Shown here: positions 41,305 to 50,380 of the stretch, in pieces
Layout of the letters: each line of letters opens with the position of its first letter
Numbering within the stretch: the first letter of the stretch is position 1
From: a bacterium
GTDB lineage: Bacteria; Hydrothermota; Tepidihabitantia; SM23-42; JAOAFX01
Reading direction: 5' to 3'
NCBI GenBank assembly: GCA_036382775.1
Contig: DASVHD010000029.1
Coordinates: 62,001-126,000, forward strand
Length of the DNA stretch: 64,000 bases
Made by a program: the position numbers and the translations under genes
Notes under the pieces: generated by a model
The model's database searches: none
What the model was told of the DNA's origin: nothing
Seen by the model: only the letters and a program-made list of their open reading frames with translations

Positions 41305-43995
41305 ATGGACCCTAAGAAATTACAGAAAATATTGCTTGCCATCCTTTTAGTGCTCGCCGGAGTTATCTATCTGTACACGGTCGCGCCCACGCTTTCCTTC
41401 TGGGATTGCGGTGAATTTATCGCGTCGGCCTATACCATGGCAGTACCCCATCCGCCTGGAACACCCTTTTACGTGGTCCTGGGCCGGGTCTGGATACTTT
41501 TCGTCGGATTGTTCGCCGCCATCTTGCCTATTTCCAAGGAAGTAGCGTGGCACATGAACCTTCTCTGCATTGGTTTTTCGCTGGGCGCGTTGTATATGCT
41601 TTTCAAGCTCATGCTGAAGATCTTCAGCCTCTGGCATAAGAACGGCAATCCGATCATCTCGACGATCATCGCTTTCGCCACCGCGCTTGCCGTGGCATTT
41701 TTCAACACGTTTTGGGGGAACGCCATCGAGACCGAAATTTACGGCGCATCGTCATTCCTCGTGCTCTTGATACTCTATCTGGTCGTACTCTGGTATGAAT
41801 CCGTGAAGAACGGCGCCGCTAAAAACCACTTTTTACTGATGGTTTTCTACCTCATCTTCATGTCAACCGGCATCGGCCTGATGCCGTTCCTGCTCTTTGT
41901 GCCGATCTACGTGTTCATCATTGTCGTCGAGCGGCGATACCTGAAAGATCCGCTCCTCCTCCTGCTCGGCATTTTCCAGCTGCTTTATTTTCCGCTGTTA
42001 TTCCTAGTCCAGCCGACCCTCTACACGCCCATCTTGATCGTCCTCGGCATCATCCTCTTCGCCGGAATAGTCTTTCCCCTGTATAATCATATTAAGTACC
42101 ATAACTGGAGTTTCTTCTGGATCGGAGTGGCGTTGGTCATCATCGGCAGTTCCTCGGAATTGTATATGCCTATCCGTTCGGCAGTGCTAACCAAACTCTA
42201 TAAAGATCCCAAGGCGACGACAGAATACCTTTCTGGGAAGAACGTAGCCCCGCGCATCAATGAATGCGAACCCGGAGAGAACTTTGCCGCATTCAACAAC
42301 GTTTTGCACCGCGCCCAGTATGGACCGCAGAGGATCATACCGCGCCAGACCCAGGACGAGACCGGTTTCAACCTGATCCAGGGTTATGCCGAGCAGATCT
42401 TCCTGTTCATTCGTTATATGTCGTGGCAGGTCGCGCCCGAGGATGTCAACCGGCTCCTGCGGGCCGTTCTGCTGACTTTATTCTACGCCCTGTGCATCTG
42501 GGGAGCGGTCGAGCTCTTCAAGCGGGAAAAGAAACTGTTCATCCTGATGATGCTGGCCCTGTTCATGCTCTCCTTTGGGATCGTCGGTTACCTGAACCTG
42601 AAATTCTCGCCGTCCGATGCCAACGCCAAGCACCAGCCGCGCGAGGTCAGAGAGCGCGATTATTTCTTCCATTCAAGCCACGTCATGTTCGGGATCATGA
42701 TGGGGATGGGGCTTTTCGGCATGGTCGAGTGGCTGGACAAAGAATCAAAGAAAAACCGGCTGGCACAAGCCGGCGCCCTGGGCGGTACCGTGGTCTTTGC
42801 CATCATGCCGCTCTTCACCAACCTGCACGTCAACAACCGCTACAAGAACTTCATACCGCGGGATTACGGATACAACATGCTCATATCCTGCGATGACGAA
42901 GCCGTCATTTTCACCAACGGCGACAACGACACGTTCCCCCTGTGGTTCGTGCAGGAAGTGCTGGGGTTCAAGCGCCGCGTGATCGTCGCGAACCTCTCGC
43001 TCATCAATACCGACTGGTATATCCGCCAGCTCAAGGAGTGGGGCGCCCCGGTAAAATTCAGCGAATACGTGATCAAACGACTGCAGCCGTTCATGACCCA
43101 GGACCGCCGGATCATTTACGTCAAGGACATCATGATCCGACATATCATCGCGGTGAATGCCGGCATTGAACTTAAGGACGAGGATTACTTTAGCTCCCAG
43201 CCGGAGTTCGCGGCCAAGTACCTGAAAGGCTACCGCGGTAAAAGGCCGATCTATTTCGCCTCGACCGTGTCGGCTGACAACTACCAGGGGTTCGCTCCGT
43301 ACCTGAAGCTGGAAGGCCTGGTCTACCGGCTGGTCGGCGACAGCATTCCGTTCCCTTATCATATCGATATCAAGCGCACCGAGGATTTTTTCTACACCAC
43401 GTACCGCTACACTGGCGTATTCGAACCCCAAAAGCAGCAGGCATTGAAAACGATATTGAATGATTTTGACCGGCGCAAGAAAGAACAGGAGTTCCTGGAC
43501 CGCCCTATCGTCAAAGACGAGAACACCCAGCGGCTCTACAGCAACTACGCGGCCGGGCTTTTTTACCTCGGTCTTGTTCTGAAAGAACGCGCCGATATCC
43601 AGGGGACGCTTAATGCCTGGCGCTTCGGCCTGATGTTCGAACCCGAAGGCAGCCACACTTTCTATTTCAATCTGGGGCTGCTGTATGCCCAGCTTGGCGC
43701 TACGGACTCGGCCGATTTCTACTTCTCCCGGATCAATGTGAAGGACCCCCAGATCCTGACGCAGATCGGCGGTGTCTACCGGATGGTCGGACAATTTGAC
43801 AAGGCTCTGGAGTACTTCAACAAGGTCATCCAGCTTAACCCCAGGCTGCCGCAAGGTTACATGGGGCTTTTGAGCGTTTACCTGGACTCGACCATGAATG
43901 ATACAAATTCAGCGAAAAACGTGCTTAAAGACTGGATCCGGATGAACCCGGGTGACACCACCGCGATCAGCATGCTGAAGGAGCTCGGAGGCTAA
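41305..43995 (+). CDS. DUF2723 membrane protein with C-terminal TPRs (glycosyltransferase-like)
   Basis: A protein of 896 residues. APTLSFWDCGEFIASAYTMA followed by VPHPPGTPFY is the DUF2723 signature, with the catalytic-type acidic residue in the first loop as in protein O-mannosyltransferases. About twelve membrane helices run to about residue 500; then a soluble domain (NMLISCDDEAVIFTNGDNDTF) and, from about residue 740, three TPR-like repeats. It may transfer sugars to secreted proteins. The ATG with GGAGG is preferred over one 15 nt upstream. Confidence 0.86.
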   Translation: MDPKKLQKILLAILLVLAGVIYLYTVAPTLSFWDCGEFIASAYTMAVPHPPGTPFYVVLGRVWILFVGLFAAILPISKEVAWHMNLLCIGFSLGALYMLFKLMLKIFSLWHKNGNPIISTIIAFATALAVAFFNTFWGNAIETEIYGASSFLVLLILYLVVLWYESVKNGAAKNHFLLMVFYLIFMSTGIGLMPFLLFVPIYVFIIVVERRYLKDPLLLLLGIFQLLYFPLLFLVQPTLYTPILIVLGIILFAGIVFPLYNHIKYHNWSFFWIGVALVIIGSSSELYMPIRSAVLTKLYKDPKATTEYLSGKNVAPRINECEPGENFAAFNNVLHRAQYGPQRIIPRQTQDETGFNLIQGYAEQIFLFIRYMSWQVAPEDVNRLLRAVLLTLFYALCIWGAVELFKREKKLFILMMLALFMLSFGIVGYLNLKFSPSDANAKHQPREVRERDYFFHSSHVMFGIMMGMGLFGMVEWLDKESKKNRLAQAGALGGTVVFAIMPLFTNLHVNNRYKNFIPRDYGYNMLISCDDEAVIFTNGDNDTFPLWFVQEVLGFKRRVIVANLSLINTDWYIRQLKEWGAPVKFSEYVIKRLQPFMTQDRRIIYVKDIMIRHIIAVNAGIELKDEDYFSSQPEFAAKYLKGYRGKRPIYFASTVSADNYQGFAPYLKLEGLVYRLVGDSIPFPYHIDIKRTEDFFYTTYRYTGVFEPQKQQALKTILNDFDRRKKEQEFLDRPIVKDENTQRLYSNYAAGLFYLGLVLKERADIQGTLNAWRFGLMFEPEGSHTFYFNLGLLYAQLGATDSADFYFSRINVKDPQILTQIGGVYRMVGQFDKALEYFNKVIQLNPRLPQGYMGLLSVYLDSTMNDTNSAKNVLKDWIRMNPGDTTAISMLKELGG

Positions 43996-44001
43996 AAACC
44001 G

Positions 44002-44955
44002 ATGAAAACAGTAGTGCTCTATTCGGGAGGGCTTGACTCCACCCTGGCCCTGGATATCGTCAAAGGATGGGGCGCCGAAGTTTACCCGCTCCACATTAAC
44101 TACAAGTTCCTATCGACAAAATCATTGCCCAAGATCCCTGGTCTCAAGGTCATCGATCTGACCAAGAACCTGTTAAAGATCATCCGGAACCCGAAATTCG
44201 GTTTTGGCAAGAACCTTAATCCCTGCATCGATTGCCGCATCATGATGCTGAAGAAAGCCAAAGCCTACATGAAGGAGGTCAAGGCTGATTTCATCGTGAC
44301 CGGCGAGGTCCTTGACCAGCGGCCCATGTCCCAGCGCCTGGACGTGATGATCACGATCGAACGCGAAGCCGGGGTTGAGGGCATGGTCGTCCGGCCGCTA
44401 AGCGACGGCCTGCTGCCGCCGACGATCCCGCTGAAAAAAGGTCTGATCAAGCTCGAGGGCATGTACAAGATAAGAGGCCGCTCGCGCAAATTCGAGTTGT
44501 ACCTGGCAAAAAAGAAGAACATCACGGATTTTTTCCCGCCCGCGGGCGGATGCCTGCTTTGCGACCCTGGTTTTTCCAAAAGGCTCGCTGACCTGATGCG
44601 GCACCAGGAAGATATCTCGGCCGATGATATCGAGCTGCTCAAAGTAGGCCGCCACTTCAGGCTCGCGCCGGATACGAAACTGGTCGTCGGCCGGCAGGAG
44701 GCGGAAAATGAGATCCTTGAGGAATTGCAGACATCAAAAATGTACCTATTGTATGTACCGGACACGGGTAGTCCCAACACCCTGCTGCTTGGCGACAAGA
44801 AATACCTCAAAACGGCCGCCGCCGTGACCGCCCGGTACAGCGATAAGAACAAAGAGCCGCATGTCGAGGTCGCGTACAAACACCGCGGCAAAATCAAAAA
44901 ACTGCTGGTGAGCCCGATCCGCGAGGAAGAACTCTCCCAGTGGAGAGTCGCCTGA
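44002..44955 (+). CDS. PP-loop ATPase, ThiI-like, with NFACT-R-type C-terminus
   Basis: A protein of 317 residues. PP-loop motif YSGGLDSTLAL at the N-terminus, paired cysteines in NPCIDCRIMM, and a later pair in GGCLLCDPGF. The C-terminal 120 residues (LLKVGRHFRLAPDTKLVVGR) look like the NFACT RNA-binding domain found in this family. It is likely to thiolate tRNA, but family names vary and the exact target base is unknown. It starts 6 nt after the DUF2723 gene. Confidence 0.8.
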   Translation: MKTVVLYSGGLDSTLALDIVKGWGAEVYPLHINYKFLSTKSLPKIPGLKVIDLTKNLLKIIRNPKFGFGKNLNPCIDCRIMMLKKAKAYMKEVKADFIVTGEVLDQRPMSQRLDVMITIEREAGVEGMVVRPLSDGLLPPTIPLKKGLIKLEGMYKIRGRSRKFELYLAKKKNITDFFPPAGGCLLCDPGFSKRLADLMRHQEDISADDIELLKVGRHFRLAPDTKLVVGRQEAENEILEELQTSKMYLLYVPDTGSPNTLLLGDKKYLKTAAAVTARYSDKNKEPHVEVAYKHRGKIKKLLVSPIREEELSQWRVA

Positions 44956-44956
44956 C

Positions 44957-45445
44957 ATGGAAAGGATGTGGGCTCCATGGCGCGTCAAATATATCCGTAA
45001 GACCGGCGGCGACTGCTTCCTCTGCGAAGCTCTGGAAAAGAAAGATCCCGCCCAGTGTCTCATTATCGAAAAAGGCGCCCTGGCCTTTTCCATCATGAAC
45101 CGTTTTCCATATAATAACGGTCACATTCTCGTCGCGCCCTTGCGTCACGTCGCGTCGCTCGAGCTCCTCAATGACGGTGAAGTCCTGGAAATCAACCGGC
45201 TCCTGTCGCGCCTGATCAAATCGATCAACCACACGATGAAACCGCACGGCTACAATATCGGCATTAACCAGGGCCAGACCGCGGGTGCCGGGCTGGTGAC
45301 CCATGTCCACTTCCACTGCGTACCAAGATGGCAGGGTGATACCAATTTCATGCCGGTCCTTGGCGATACAAAAGTCATCTCCGAGGGTCTCGCGTCGACC
45401 TACAAAACGATCAAGGAAGGCTTAGTCAAGTTGAATCAACTGTAA
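44957..45445 (+). CDS. HIT-family nucleotide hydrolase/transferase
   Basis: A protein of 162 residues. The HIT motif is HVHFHCVPRW, and a CxxC near the start (DCFLCEALEKK) suggests the zinc-binding subtype. HIT proteins hydrolyse or phosphorolyse diadenosine polyphosphates and adenylates. The start codon lies 1 nt after the stop of the PP-loop gene, so the two are translated together. Confidence 0.92.
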   Translation: MERMWAPWRVKYIRKTGGDCFLCEALEKKDPAQCLIIEKGALAFSIMNRFPYNNGHILVAPLRHVASLELLNDGEVLEINRLLSRLIKSINHTMKPHGYNIGINQGQTAGAGLVTHVHFHCVPRWQGDTNFMPVLGDTKVISEGLASTYKTIKEGLVKLNQL

Positions 45446-45457
45446 TACCATCCATGC

Positions 45458-45497
45458 CCAATTACCAATTACTAATTACCAATTACTAACTACCAAC
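45458..45497 (+). repeat. Short tandem repeats before purF
   Basis: AATTACCAATTACT-like units repeat about two and a half times up to the purF ATG. They occupy the place where an SD sequence would be, and none is visible. Confidence 0.7.
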
Positions 45498-46946
45498 ATG
45501 TGCGGTATTATTGGCGTACTCAACAGAAACAATGAACCAGCCATCAGCAAGATCTATCCTGGCTTGATCGCGCTTCAGCATCGGGGCCAGGACGCGGCCG
45601 GCGCCGTGACCTTTAGCAAGGGATTCCAGATGAAAAAAGGCAACGGCCTGGTGACAACGGTGTTCAGCCCGAAGAATATCGAGCGGCTCCAGGGCAATAT
45701 CGGGATCGGCCATGTCCGCTACCCGACCGTTGGAGGCGGCGGCGTTGAGGACGCGCAGCCGTTCATAATCACGACGCCGTATGGCATTGCGCTCGCCCAC
45801 AACGGCAACCTGGTCAATTACTACGATCTGAAGAAAGACCTTATCGAACGTGAATACCGGTACCTGAACTCGAATTGCGACGCCGAGGTCATCCTGAACA
45901 TATTATCGGTCGAGCTGACCAGAATGAACCTGCACCGGCTGACGCCGCAGGACATATTCCAAGCGCTGGCAGGCCTGTATCGTCGGATCAAAGGCAGTTT
46001 TGCGGTCGTCGCCATTATCGCCCAGAAGGGGCTCCTGGCGTTCCGCGACAAAAACGGGATTAAACCTCTGATCATGGGAAGGAACAAAGGCGGTTTCTGT
46101 TTTGCCTCGGAAAGCACAGCCCTGGACCTGCTGGGTTTCGACAAACAAACGGATGTGGCGCCCGGCGAAGCGTACTTTATCGATCACACAGGCGGCGTTC
46201 ACCACCAGCAGATAGTCCGCGGTAAAAAAGCGTTGTGCATATTTGAGTATGTTTATTTTGCCCGGCCGGATTCGGTCATCGACGGAATCGGTGTCTATGA
46301 AGCGCGCCTGCGTTTGGGCGAGCATCTGGGGAGGGAATGCCTGAAGCACAGGATCAAACCGGACGTGGTCATTCCGATCCCGGACACGGCGCGGGGCGCG
46401 GCGCAAATGGTCGCCGAAGTGCTCAACGTGAAGCATCGCGAAGGGCTTATAAAGAACCGGTACGTGTACCGCACTTTCATTATGCCTGCCCAGTCCAGCC
46501 GGATCGAGGCTATCCGGCTCAAGCTGAACCCCATCCGATCGGAGATCAAGGGTAAAAAGGTCATGCTGGTCGATGATTCGATCGTGCGCGGCAACACCTC
46601 GAGGAAGATAACCGAGATCGTCAGGAGCGTCGGCGCAAAGGTCGTGTATTACGCGCTTTACTCGCCGCCGCTCAGATTCCCCTGCGTATACGGCATCGAT
46701 ATGCAGACCCGGGGTGAATTCATTGCCCGGAACCGCTCGGTCGACGAGATCCGCAGGCTCATTGGCGCTGATGCCCTTATCTACCAAACCGTGGAAGGGC
46801 TCACTCGCGGTGTTGATGCCGGTGCCCGTGGTTTCTGCACGGCCTGCTTCACCGGCACCTATCCCACATCCATCCCGCTGCAGATGCTCAAAAATATCGA
46901 GGCCGAACGGAAAATGAGCAGCCGGGTAAAAACCTGCTCGCAGTAG
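45498..46946 (+). CDS. purF: Amidophosphoribosyltransferase
   Basis: A protein of 482 residues. MCGIIGVLNR gives the N-terminal nucleophile Cys2 without a propeptide. The glutaminase domain and the PRPP motif VMLVDDSIVRGNTSRK are intact. C-terminal cysteines in GFCTACFTGTYP agree with the [4Fe-4S] type found in Bacillus. It starts purine synthesis by adding ammonia from glutamine to PRPP. There is no SD sequence, only the tandem repeats. Confidence 0.96.
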   Translation: MCGIIGVLNRNNEPAISKIYPGLIALQHRGQDAAGAVTFSKGFQMKKGNGLVTTVFSPKNIERLQGNIGIGHVRYPTVGGGGVEDAQPFIITTPYGIALAHNGNLVNYYDLKKDLIEREYRYLNSNCDAEVILNILSVELTRMNLHRLTPQDIFQALAGLYRRIKGSFAVVAIIAQKGLLAFRDKNGIKPLIMGRNKGGFCFASESTALDLLGFDKQTDVAPGEAYFIDHTGGVHHQQIVRGKKALCIFEYVYFARPDSVIDGIGVYEARLRLGEHLGRECLKHRIKPDVVIPIPDTARGAAQMVAEVLNVKHREGLIKNRYVYRTFIMPAQSSRIEAIRLKLNPIRSEIKGKKVMLVDDSIVRGNTSRKITEIVRSVGAKVVYYALYSPPLRFPCVYGIDMQTRGEFIARNRSVDEIRRLIGADALIYQTVEGLTRGVDAGARGFCTACFTGTYPTSIPLQMLKNIEAERKMSSRVKTCSQ

Positions 46947-46950
46947 CACC

Positions 46951-47754
46951 CTACCCGCTTCTCTTCAGTTTACCCTTTTTCTTGGCGTAGTACTCGGCCT
47001 GCCTGAATATTATCATGCCCAGCGGTATCAACGCAATGCCGATCGCCAGCAGCAGCAGTATTGCCGGCAGCAGCTCCTTGAAGCTCGCGCCCTGTAGCAA
47101 CGCCGCCCGCATCGCCTTCAGCGTATAGGTCGCTGGTGATATAACGCTCAGCGGCCGTATCCACACCGGCAGCACTTCGACTTCGTAATAAACGCCGGAT
47201 ATCAACAGCAGTATCGCTTCAAAAATATGGGTGGCGTAGGCTCCTTTTTCAGTCGACAGCAGGGGCAGTACCGCCGCGACCAGCCCCAGCCCGACGAAAG
47301 ACAAGCCGGACACCACGAGCACGACCAGCAGTCCCGCGATATTCGCACCCTTGATCGAAATGCCGAAAAACACGGCGATCGCGATCAGCAGCAGCGTGGA
47401 CCGGATAACCCCGTAAACAATGGCGAACAGACAGTTTCCGATCAGGTGCGTAAACCGGCTGATCGGCGCCATGAAGGTATATTCGATCGTACCTTCCCAC
47501 CGTTCCCAGGCAATGGACTCGGAGATTTCGTGGAAAAGGATCGACAAAAACCCCCAGACCATCGCGCCGACAACGAGGTACATGATCATTTCCTTGCCCA
47601 TGCGCACACCGATCAAGCCGATGGCCAAAGCATTAACCACGCTGTAAACGATAAAAACGATCTCCCAACCTATGTACCTTTTTATCAGAGCAAAGTTCCG
47701 CTCCAGAAAAGCGATCGAACCGTATGCCTGCCTTCTTATATATTCACTTGCCAT
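46951..47754 (-). CDS. ABC-2 type exporter permease
   Basis: A protein of 267 residues starting MASEYIRRQA, with six membrane segments and the ABC-2 pattern (EGTIEYTFMAPISRFTHLIG and GVYYEVEVLPVWIRPLSVIS). AGGAG 7 nt upstream supports ATG 47754, and the longer frame is rejected. It pairs with the ATPase gene 10 nt upstream. The cargo is unknown; drugs, lipids or polysaccharide are possible for this class. Confidence 0.88.
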   Translation of the reverse strand: MASEYIRRQAYGSIAFLERNFALIKRYIGWEIVFIVYSVVNALAIGLIGVRMGKEMIMYLVVGAMVWGFLSILFHEISESIAWERWEGTIEYTFMAPISRFTHLIGNCLFAIVYGVIRSTLLLIAIAVFFGISIKGANIAGLLVVLVVSGLSFVGLGLVAAVLPLLSTEKGAYATHIFEAILLLISGVYYEVEVLPVWIRPLSVISPATYTLKAMRAALLQGASFKELLPAILLLLAIGIALIPLGMIIFRQAEYYAKKKGKLKRSG

Positions 47755-47764
47755 GTTCGTCTCC

Positions 47765-48532
47765 TTATTCTTCCTCACTTTCCTCTTCTTTCCATTCCAT
47801 GCCGGTCGCTTGAAGGAAAACATCCTCAAGATTAGGCTTTTGGAACTGTTCCATTAATTGCGCCGGTTCTCCGACCGCGACGAACCGGCCATTGATAATG
47901 ATCGCGACCCGATGGCATAGATTCTGGGCCTCGCGCATATCATGGGTCGTCAGCACGATCGTTAACCCGTTTTTCTTCATGGCTTTTTTAATGTAGCCCT
48001 GAACGTCGAGCTTTGAACGCGGATCCAAACCCGTGGTCGGTTCATCCAGCAGCAGGAGCATCGGCGACGTGAAAAAAGCGCGGGCGATCGCCACCTTTTG
48101 CTGCATGCCCCGCGAAAGATCTTCCAAGGGCTCGTGGAACCTTTTACCGTCAAAACCGAGCTCTTTCAGGATCTCCATCGCTCGGTCCCTGGCTTCTCCG
48201 CTCCCCAGCCCATAGAGCCGCCCGGCATAACGCAGGTTCTCCCAGGCTGATATTCCTTTGAAAAAAGCGGCATCCACGCTTACCCGGTTGATCAGCGGCC
48301 GCACTTTTCTGTATTCGCGGACGACGTCGTGACCAAAGACGCGCGCGCTGCCATGGTCCGGGATCAGCAGTGTGGACAGAATCCTTACCAGCGTGCTTTT
48401 TCCCGAACCATTGGGTCCGACGATCCCGAAGATCTCGCCCTGCGGGATCTCGAACGACACGGCATTCAAAGCGATGATCTTCTTTTTCCTTTTAAACATC
48501 TTGCTTACATCAACACATTTGACTGCTACCAT
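47765..48532 (-). CDS. ABC exporter ATP-binding protein
   Basis: A protein of 255 residues starting MVAVKCVDVSKMF. Walker A GPNGSGKST, signature LSRGMQQKVAIARA, Walker B LLLLDEPTTGLD, and H-loop TTHDM are complete. GAGGTG 3 nt before the ATG supports the start at 48532. It drives the ABC-2 permease encoded next. Confidence 0.95.
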   Translation of the reverse strand: MVAVKCVDVSKMFKRKKKIIALNAVSFEIPQGEIFGIVGPNGSGKSTLVRILSTLLIPDHGSARVFGHDVVREYRKVRPLINRVSVDAAFFKGISAWENLRYAGRLYGLGSGEARDRAMEILKELGFDGKRFHEPLEDLSRGMQQKVAIARAFFTSPMLLLLDEPTTGLDPRSKLDVQGYIKKAMKKNGLTIVLTTHDMREAQNLCHRVAIIINGRFVAVGEPAQLMEQFQKPNLEDVFLQATGMEWKEEESEEE

Positions 48533-48613
48533 AATCACCTCTTTTTTCACCCTCCCTTCCATTCCCTCCCATCAAGGTAGGGACATATAGGAAGGTGCTT
48601 CCATCTTTCTCCT

Positions 48614-48675
48614 TTCATCACTGCGTTGACTTCCGCGTACTATTTGCACATAAAAGAATTTAATAAAAATGGTGC
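48614..48675 (+). repeat. Diverged 60-bp repeat, copy 1
   Basis: Aligns with 49005-49065 (shared words ATCACTGCG, GCGT, AGAATT, AATAAAAA in the same order). A third, weaker copy is at 48671-48727. Confidence 0.6.
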
Positions 48676-48754
48676 GCTGACTTTTGCGTCCCGTTTATCA
48701 TTAAAGAATTATGCCGAAAAACGGGGTCATCTATTCTTTTATCACCGCCATCGA

Positions 48755-48784
48755 TTTTAATCGCATCATACGATGCGATTAAAA
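48755..48784. repeat. Perfect 13-bp hairpin
   Basis: TTTTAATCGCATC pairs with GATGCGATTAAAA around a 4-nt loop. It lies just behind the minus-strand terminator. Confidence 0.8.
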
Positions 48785-48815
48785 CAAAAACGCCGTGGGT
48801 TAAAGCCCACGGCGT
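48784..48815 (-). terminator. Terminator of the mini transcription unit
   Basis: On the minus strand a 10-bp stem ACGCCGTGGG/CCCACGGCGT is followed by TTTTTGTTTT, a standard factor-independent terminator. It would stop both the mini unit and read-through from glgC. Confidence 0.88.
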
Positions 48816-48838
48816 CTAATAGAACAAAAGTTAGAACT

Positions 48839-48901
48839 TCAGGTGGACTTAACCCCCTGAACAATGGGGAAACGGCCCGAATCGCCATTAGTCACACTCA
48901 T
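48839..48901 (-). CDS. Possible 20-residue peptide in the mini transcription unit
   Basis: ATG at 48901 opens MSVTNGDSGRFPIVQGVKST then TGA. A purine-rich GGAAAGGAG lies 12 nt upstream, somewhat far for a ribosome site. I recognise no family. The RNA may instead be functional by itself, since the same stretch can fold (CAGGGGG with CCACCTG). Confidence 0.35.
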   Translation of the reverse strand: MSVTNGDSGRFPIVQGVKST

Positions 48902-48908
48902 AGTTAAC

Positions 48909-48947
48909 TCAGGCTCCTTTCCTGTCATTTTCGTTAATCGTTTCCAT
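48909..48947 (-). CDS. Possible 12-residue leaderless peptide
   Basis: ATG 48947 is 8 nt after a consensus -10 box and opens METINENDRKGA then TGA. Its last codons cover the purine-rich site of the next tiny frame, an arrangement seen in leader peptides. Coding is uncertain at this length. Confidence 0.3.
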   Translation of the reverse strand: METINENDRKGA

Positions 48948-48955
48948 GATGGGCA

Positions 48956-48983
48956 AGTATATTCAAAACCTGCAGATTGTCAA
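48956..48983 (-). promoter_or_regulatory. Promoter of the mini transcription unit
   Basis: On the minus strand, TTGACA (48983-48978), a 16-nt spacer and TATACT (48961-48956). With the terminator it defines a transcript of about 165 nt. Confidence 0.8.
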
Positions 48984-49004
48984 GGGTGTATATTATTTTG
49001 TTTT

Positions 49005-49065
49005 TTATCACTGCGATGAATTTTGCGTGCCGTTTGTACATTATAGAATTATAATAAAAACGGCG
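49005..49065 (+). repeat. Diverged 60-bp repeat, copy 3
   Basis: Direct repeat of 48614-48675. The mini transcription unit lies between the copies. Confidence 0.6.
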
Positions 49066-49120
49066 AATCATTCCGTTTATCACCGTCATCTTGAGAGCGA
49101 TGAATATTTGTTCAGAGCTC

Positions 49121-50380
49121 TCAGATCGTCGTACCAGAACGGATCGCTTTGAATTTCTTGCTGGTAATGACGTTGTCCGGACCGATGATGCAGCTTTTGC
49201 CGATGGTGATCTGGCTGCCGATCCTCGTACCCTTGCCGATAACCGATATCCCGCCCGAAAGCTGTTCCGGGGTTTTGCGGTTAGGCACAAGCTCTCCTTC
49301 CCCGATCCGGATCGAATCGCCGAACGTGACATTTTTATCTACGATCGCCTGCTTGATGACACAATTCTTGCCGATGACAACATCGTGAAAGATCACCGAA
49401 TCCTCGACCACGCTGCCCCTGCCGATGACAACGCCGGGTGAAAGGATCGAGTTGGTCACCGTGCCCTTGATAATACAGTCCCGGGATACCAGGGAATTTT
49501 TTACCACTGCGCCGGGATTGAAATACGCTGCGGGACGGTCGCCGATCTCGCCCTTCACCCACAGATTGGTCTTGATACCCCAATTCCTCAGGTCCAGGCC
49601 GGACCCGGGCCTGATGATATCCATGTTCGCGTTCCAGTATGCATCGATCGTCCCCACGTCGCGCCAGTATCCTTTGAATTCGTAGCCGAACACCCGGCTT
49701 TTTTTCTGCAACAGGGGAATGATATGCCGGGCAAAATCAACACCGTTCTTCCGGGCGGATTCATGGAGGGTCCGGTCGAGCAATTTTTTATTGAACAAAT
49801 AGATCCCCATTGAGACCAGGTTTGATCTTGGCTGAGCCGGTTTTTCCTCCCAGTTTACGACCTGCATGTTCCGGTCGCAGATCGCGGTGCCGAATTGGTG
49901 GGCCTGTTCGATTGGCACCCGGATCAAACCGACCGTCACGTCCGATCTCTTCTCCTCATGGAAATCGTAGAGATCCCGGTAGTCCATATGATAGATATGG
50001 TCGCCGGACACGATCAGGACCAGTTCGGGAGAAAAATCATCGATGAACGCCAGGTTCTGATACACCGCGTCGGATGTTCCTTTGTACCAGTCGGAAATAT
50101 CCTCACCGGTCTTGGGCGGCAGGATCTCCACCAGGCGGGTGCGGCCGAACAGATCCCAGGGATGACCGTTATCAATATGTTCCATGAGCGATAATGGCTT
50201 GTACTGGGTCAGTACGCCGACGACCTCGATCCCGGAACGGGAGACATTGCTCATGGTAAAATCAATGATGCGGTATATACCACCGAACGGTATTGCCGGT
50301 TTTGCCCGCTTGCGCGCGAGGATCCCCAGGCGCGTGCCTACACCGCCAGCGAGCAACATGGCAACGGATTGTTTCTTCAC
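49121..50380 (-). CDS. glgC: Glucose-1-phosphate adenylyltransferase
   Basis: A protein of 419 residues. LLAGGVGTRLGILARKRAKPAIPFGG is the nucleotide-binding and activator region, YRIIDFTMSN and the sugar-phosphate site (NWEEKP) follow, and the C-terminal half is a left-handed beta-helix. It makes ADP-glucose for glycogen. It overlaps the second glgC-like gene by 4 nt. Confidence 0.93.
   Translation of the reverse strand: MKKQSVAMLLAGGVGTRLGILARKRAKPAIPFGGIYRIIDFTMSNVSRSGIEVVGVLTQYKPLSLMEHIDNGHPWDLFGRTRLVEILPPKTGEDISDWYKGTSDAVYQNLAFIDDFSPELVLIVSGDHIYHMDYRDLYDFHEEKRSDVTVGLIRVPIEQAHQFGTAICDRNMQVVNWEEKPAQPRSNLVSMGIYLFNKKLLDRTLHESARKNGVDFARHIIPLLQKKSRVFGYEFKGYWRDVGTIDAYWNANMDIIRPGSGLDLRNWGIKTNLWVKGEIGDRPAAYFNPGAVVKNSLVSRDCIIKGTVTNSILSPGVVIGRGSVVEDSVIFHDVVIGKNCVIKQAIVDKNVTFGDSIRIGEGELVPNRKTPEQLSGGISVIGKGTRIGSQITIGKSCIIGPDNVITSKKFKAIRSGTTI

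Larger units (their letters stand above)
48533..49120. other. 588-bp region with no large gene: repeats and a mini transcription unit
   Basis: It holds a CCCTCCC-type palindrome (about 48551-48595), three diverged copies of a repeat of about 60 bp (48614-48675, 48671-48727, 49005-49065), a perfect 13-bp hairpin (48755-48784), a terminator, a promoter and two tiny frames on the minus strand. No long open frame is convincing. Confidence 0.7.

Noticed and set aside
45458-45497. CRISPR-like array before purF
   Set aside because: Units are only about 14 nt, with no spacers; simple tandem repeat.
46952-47835. Several long opposite-strand frames across purF and the ABC genes
   Set aside because: They are antisense to clear genes and rich in Arg/Pro/His as expected of shadows.
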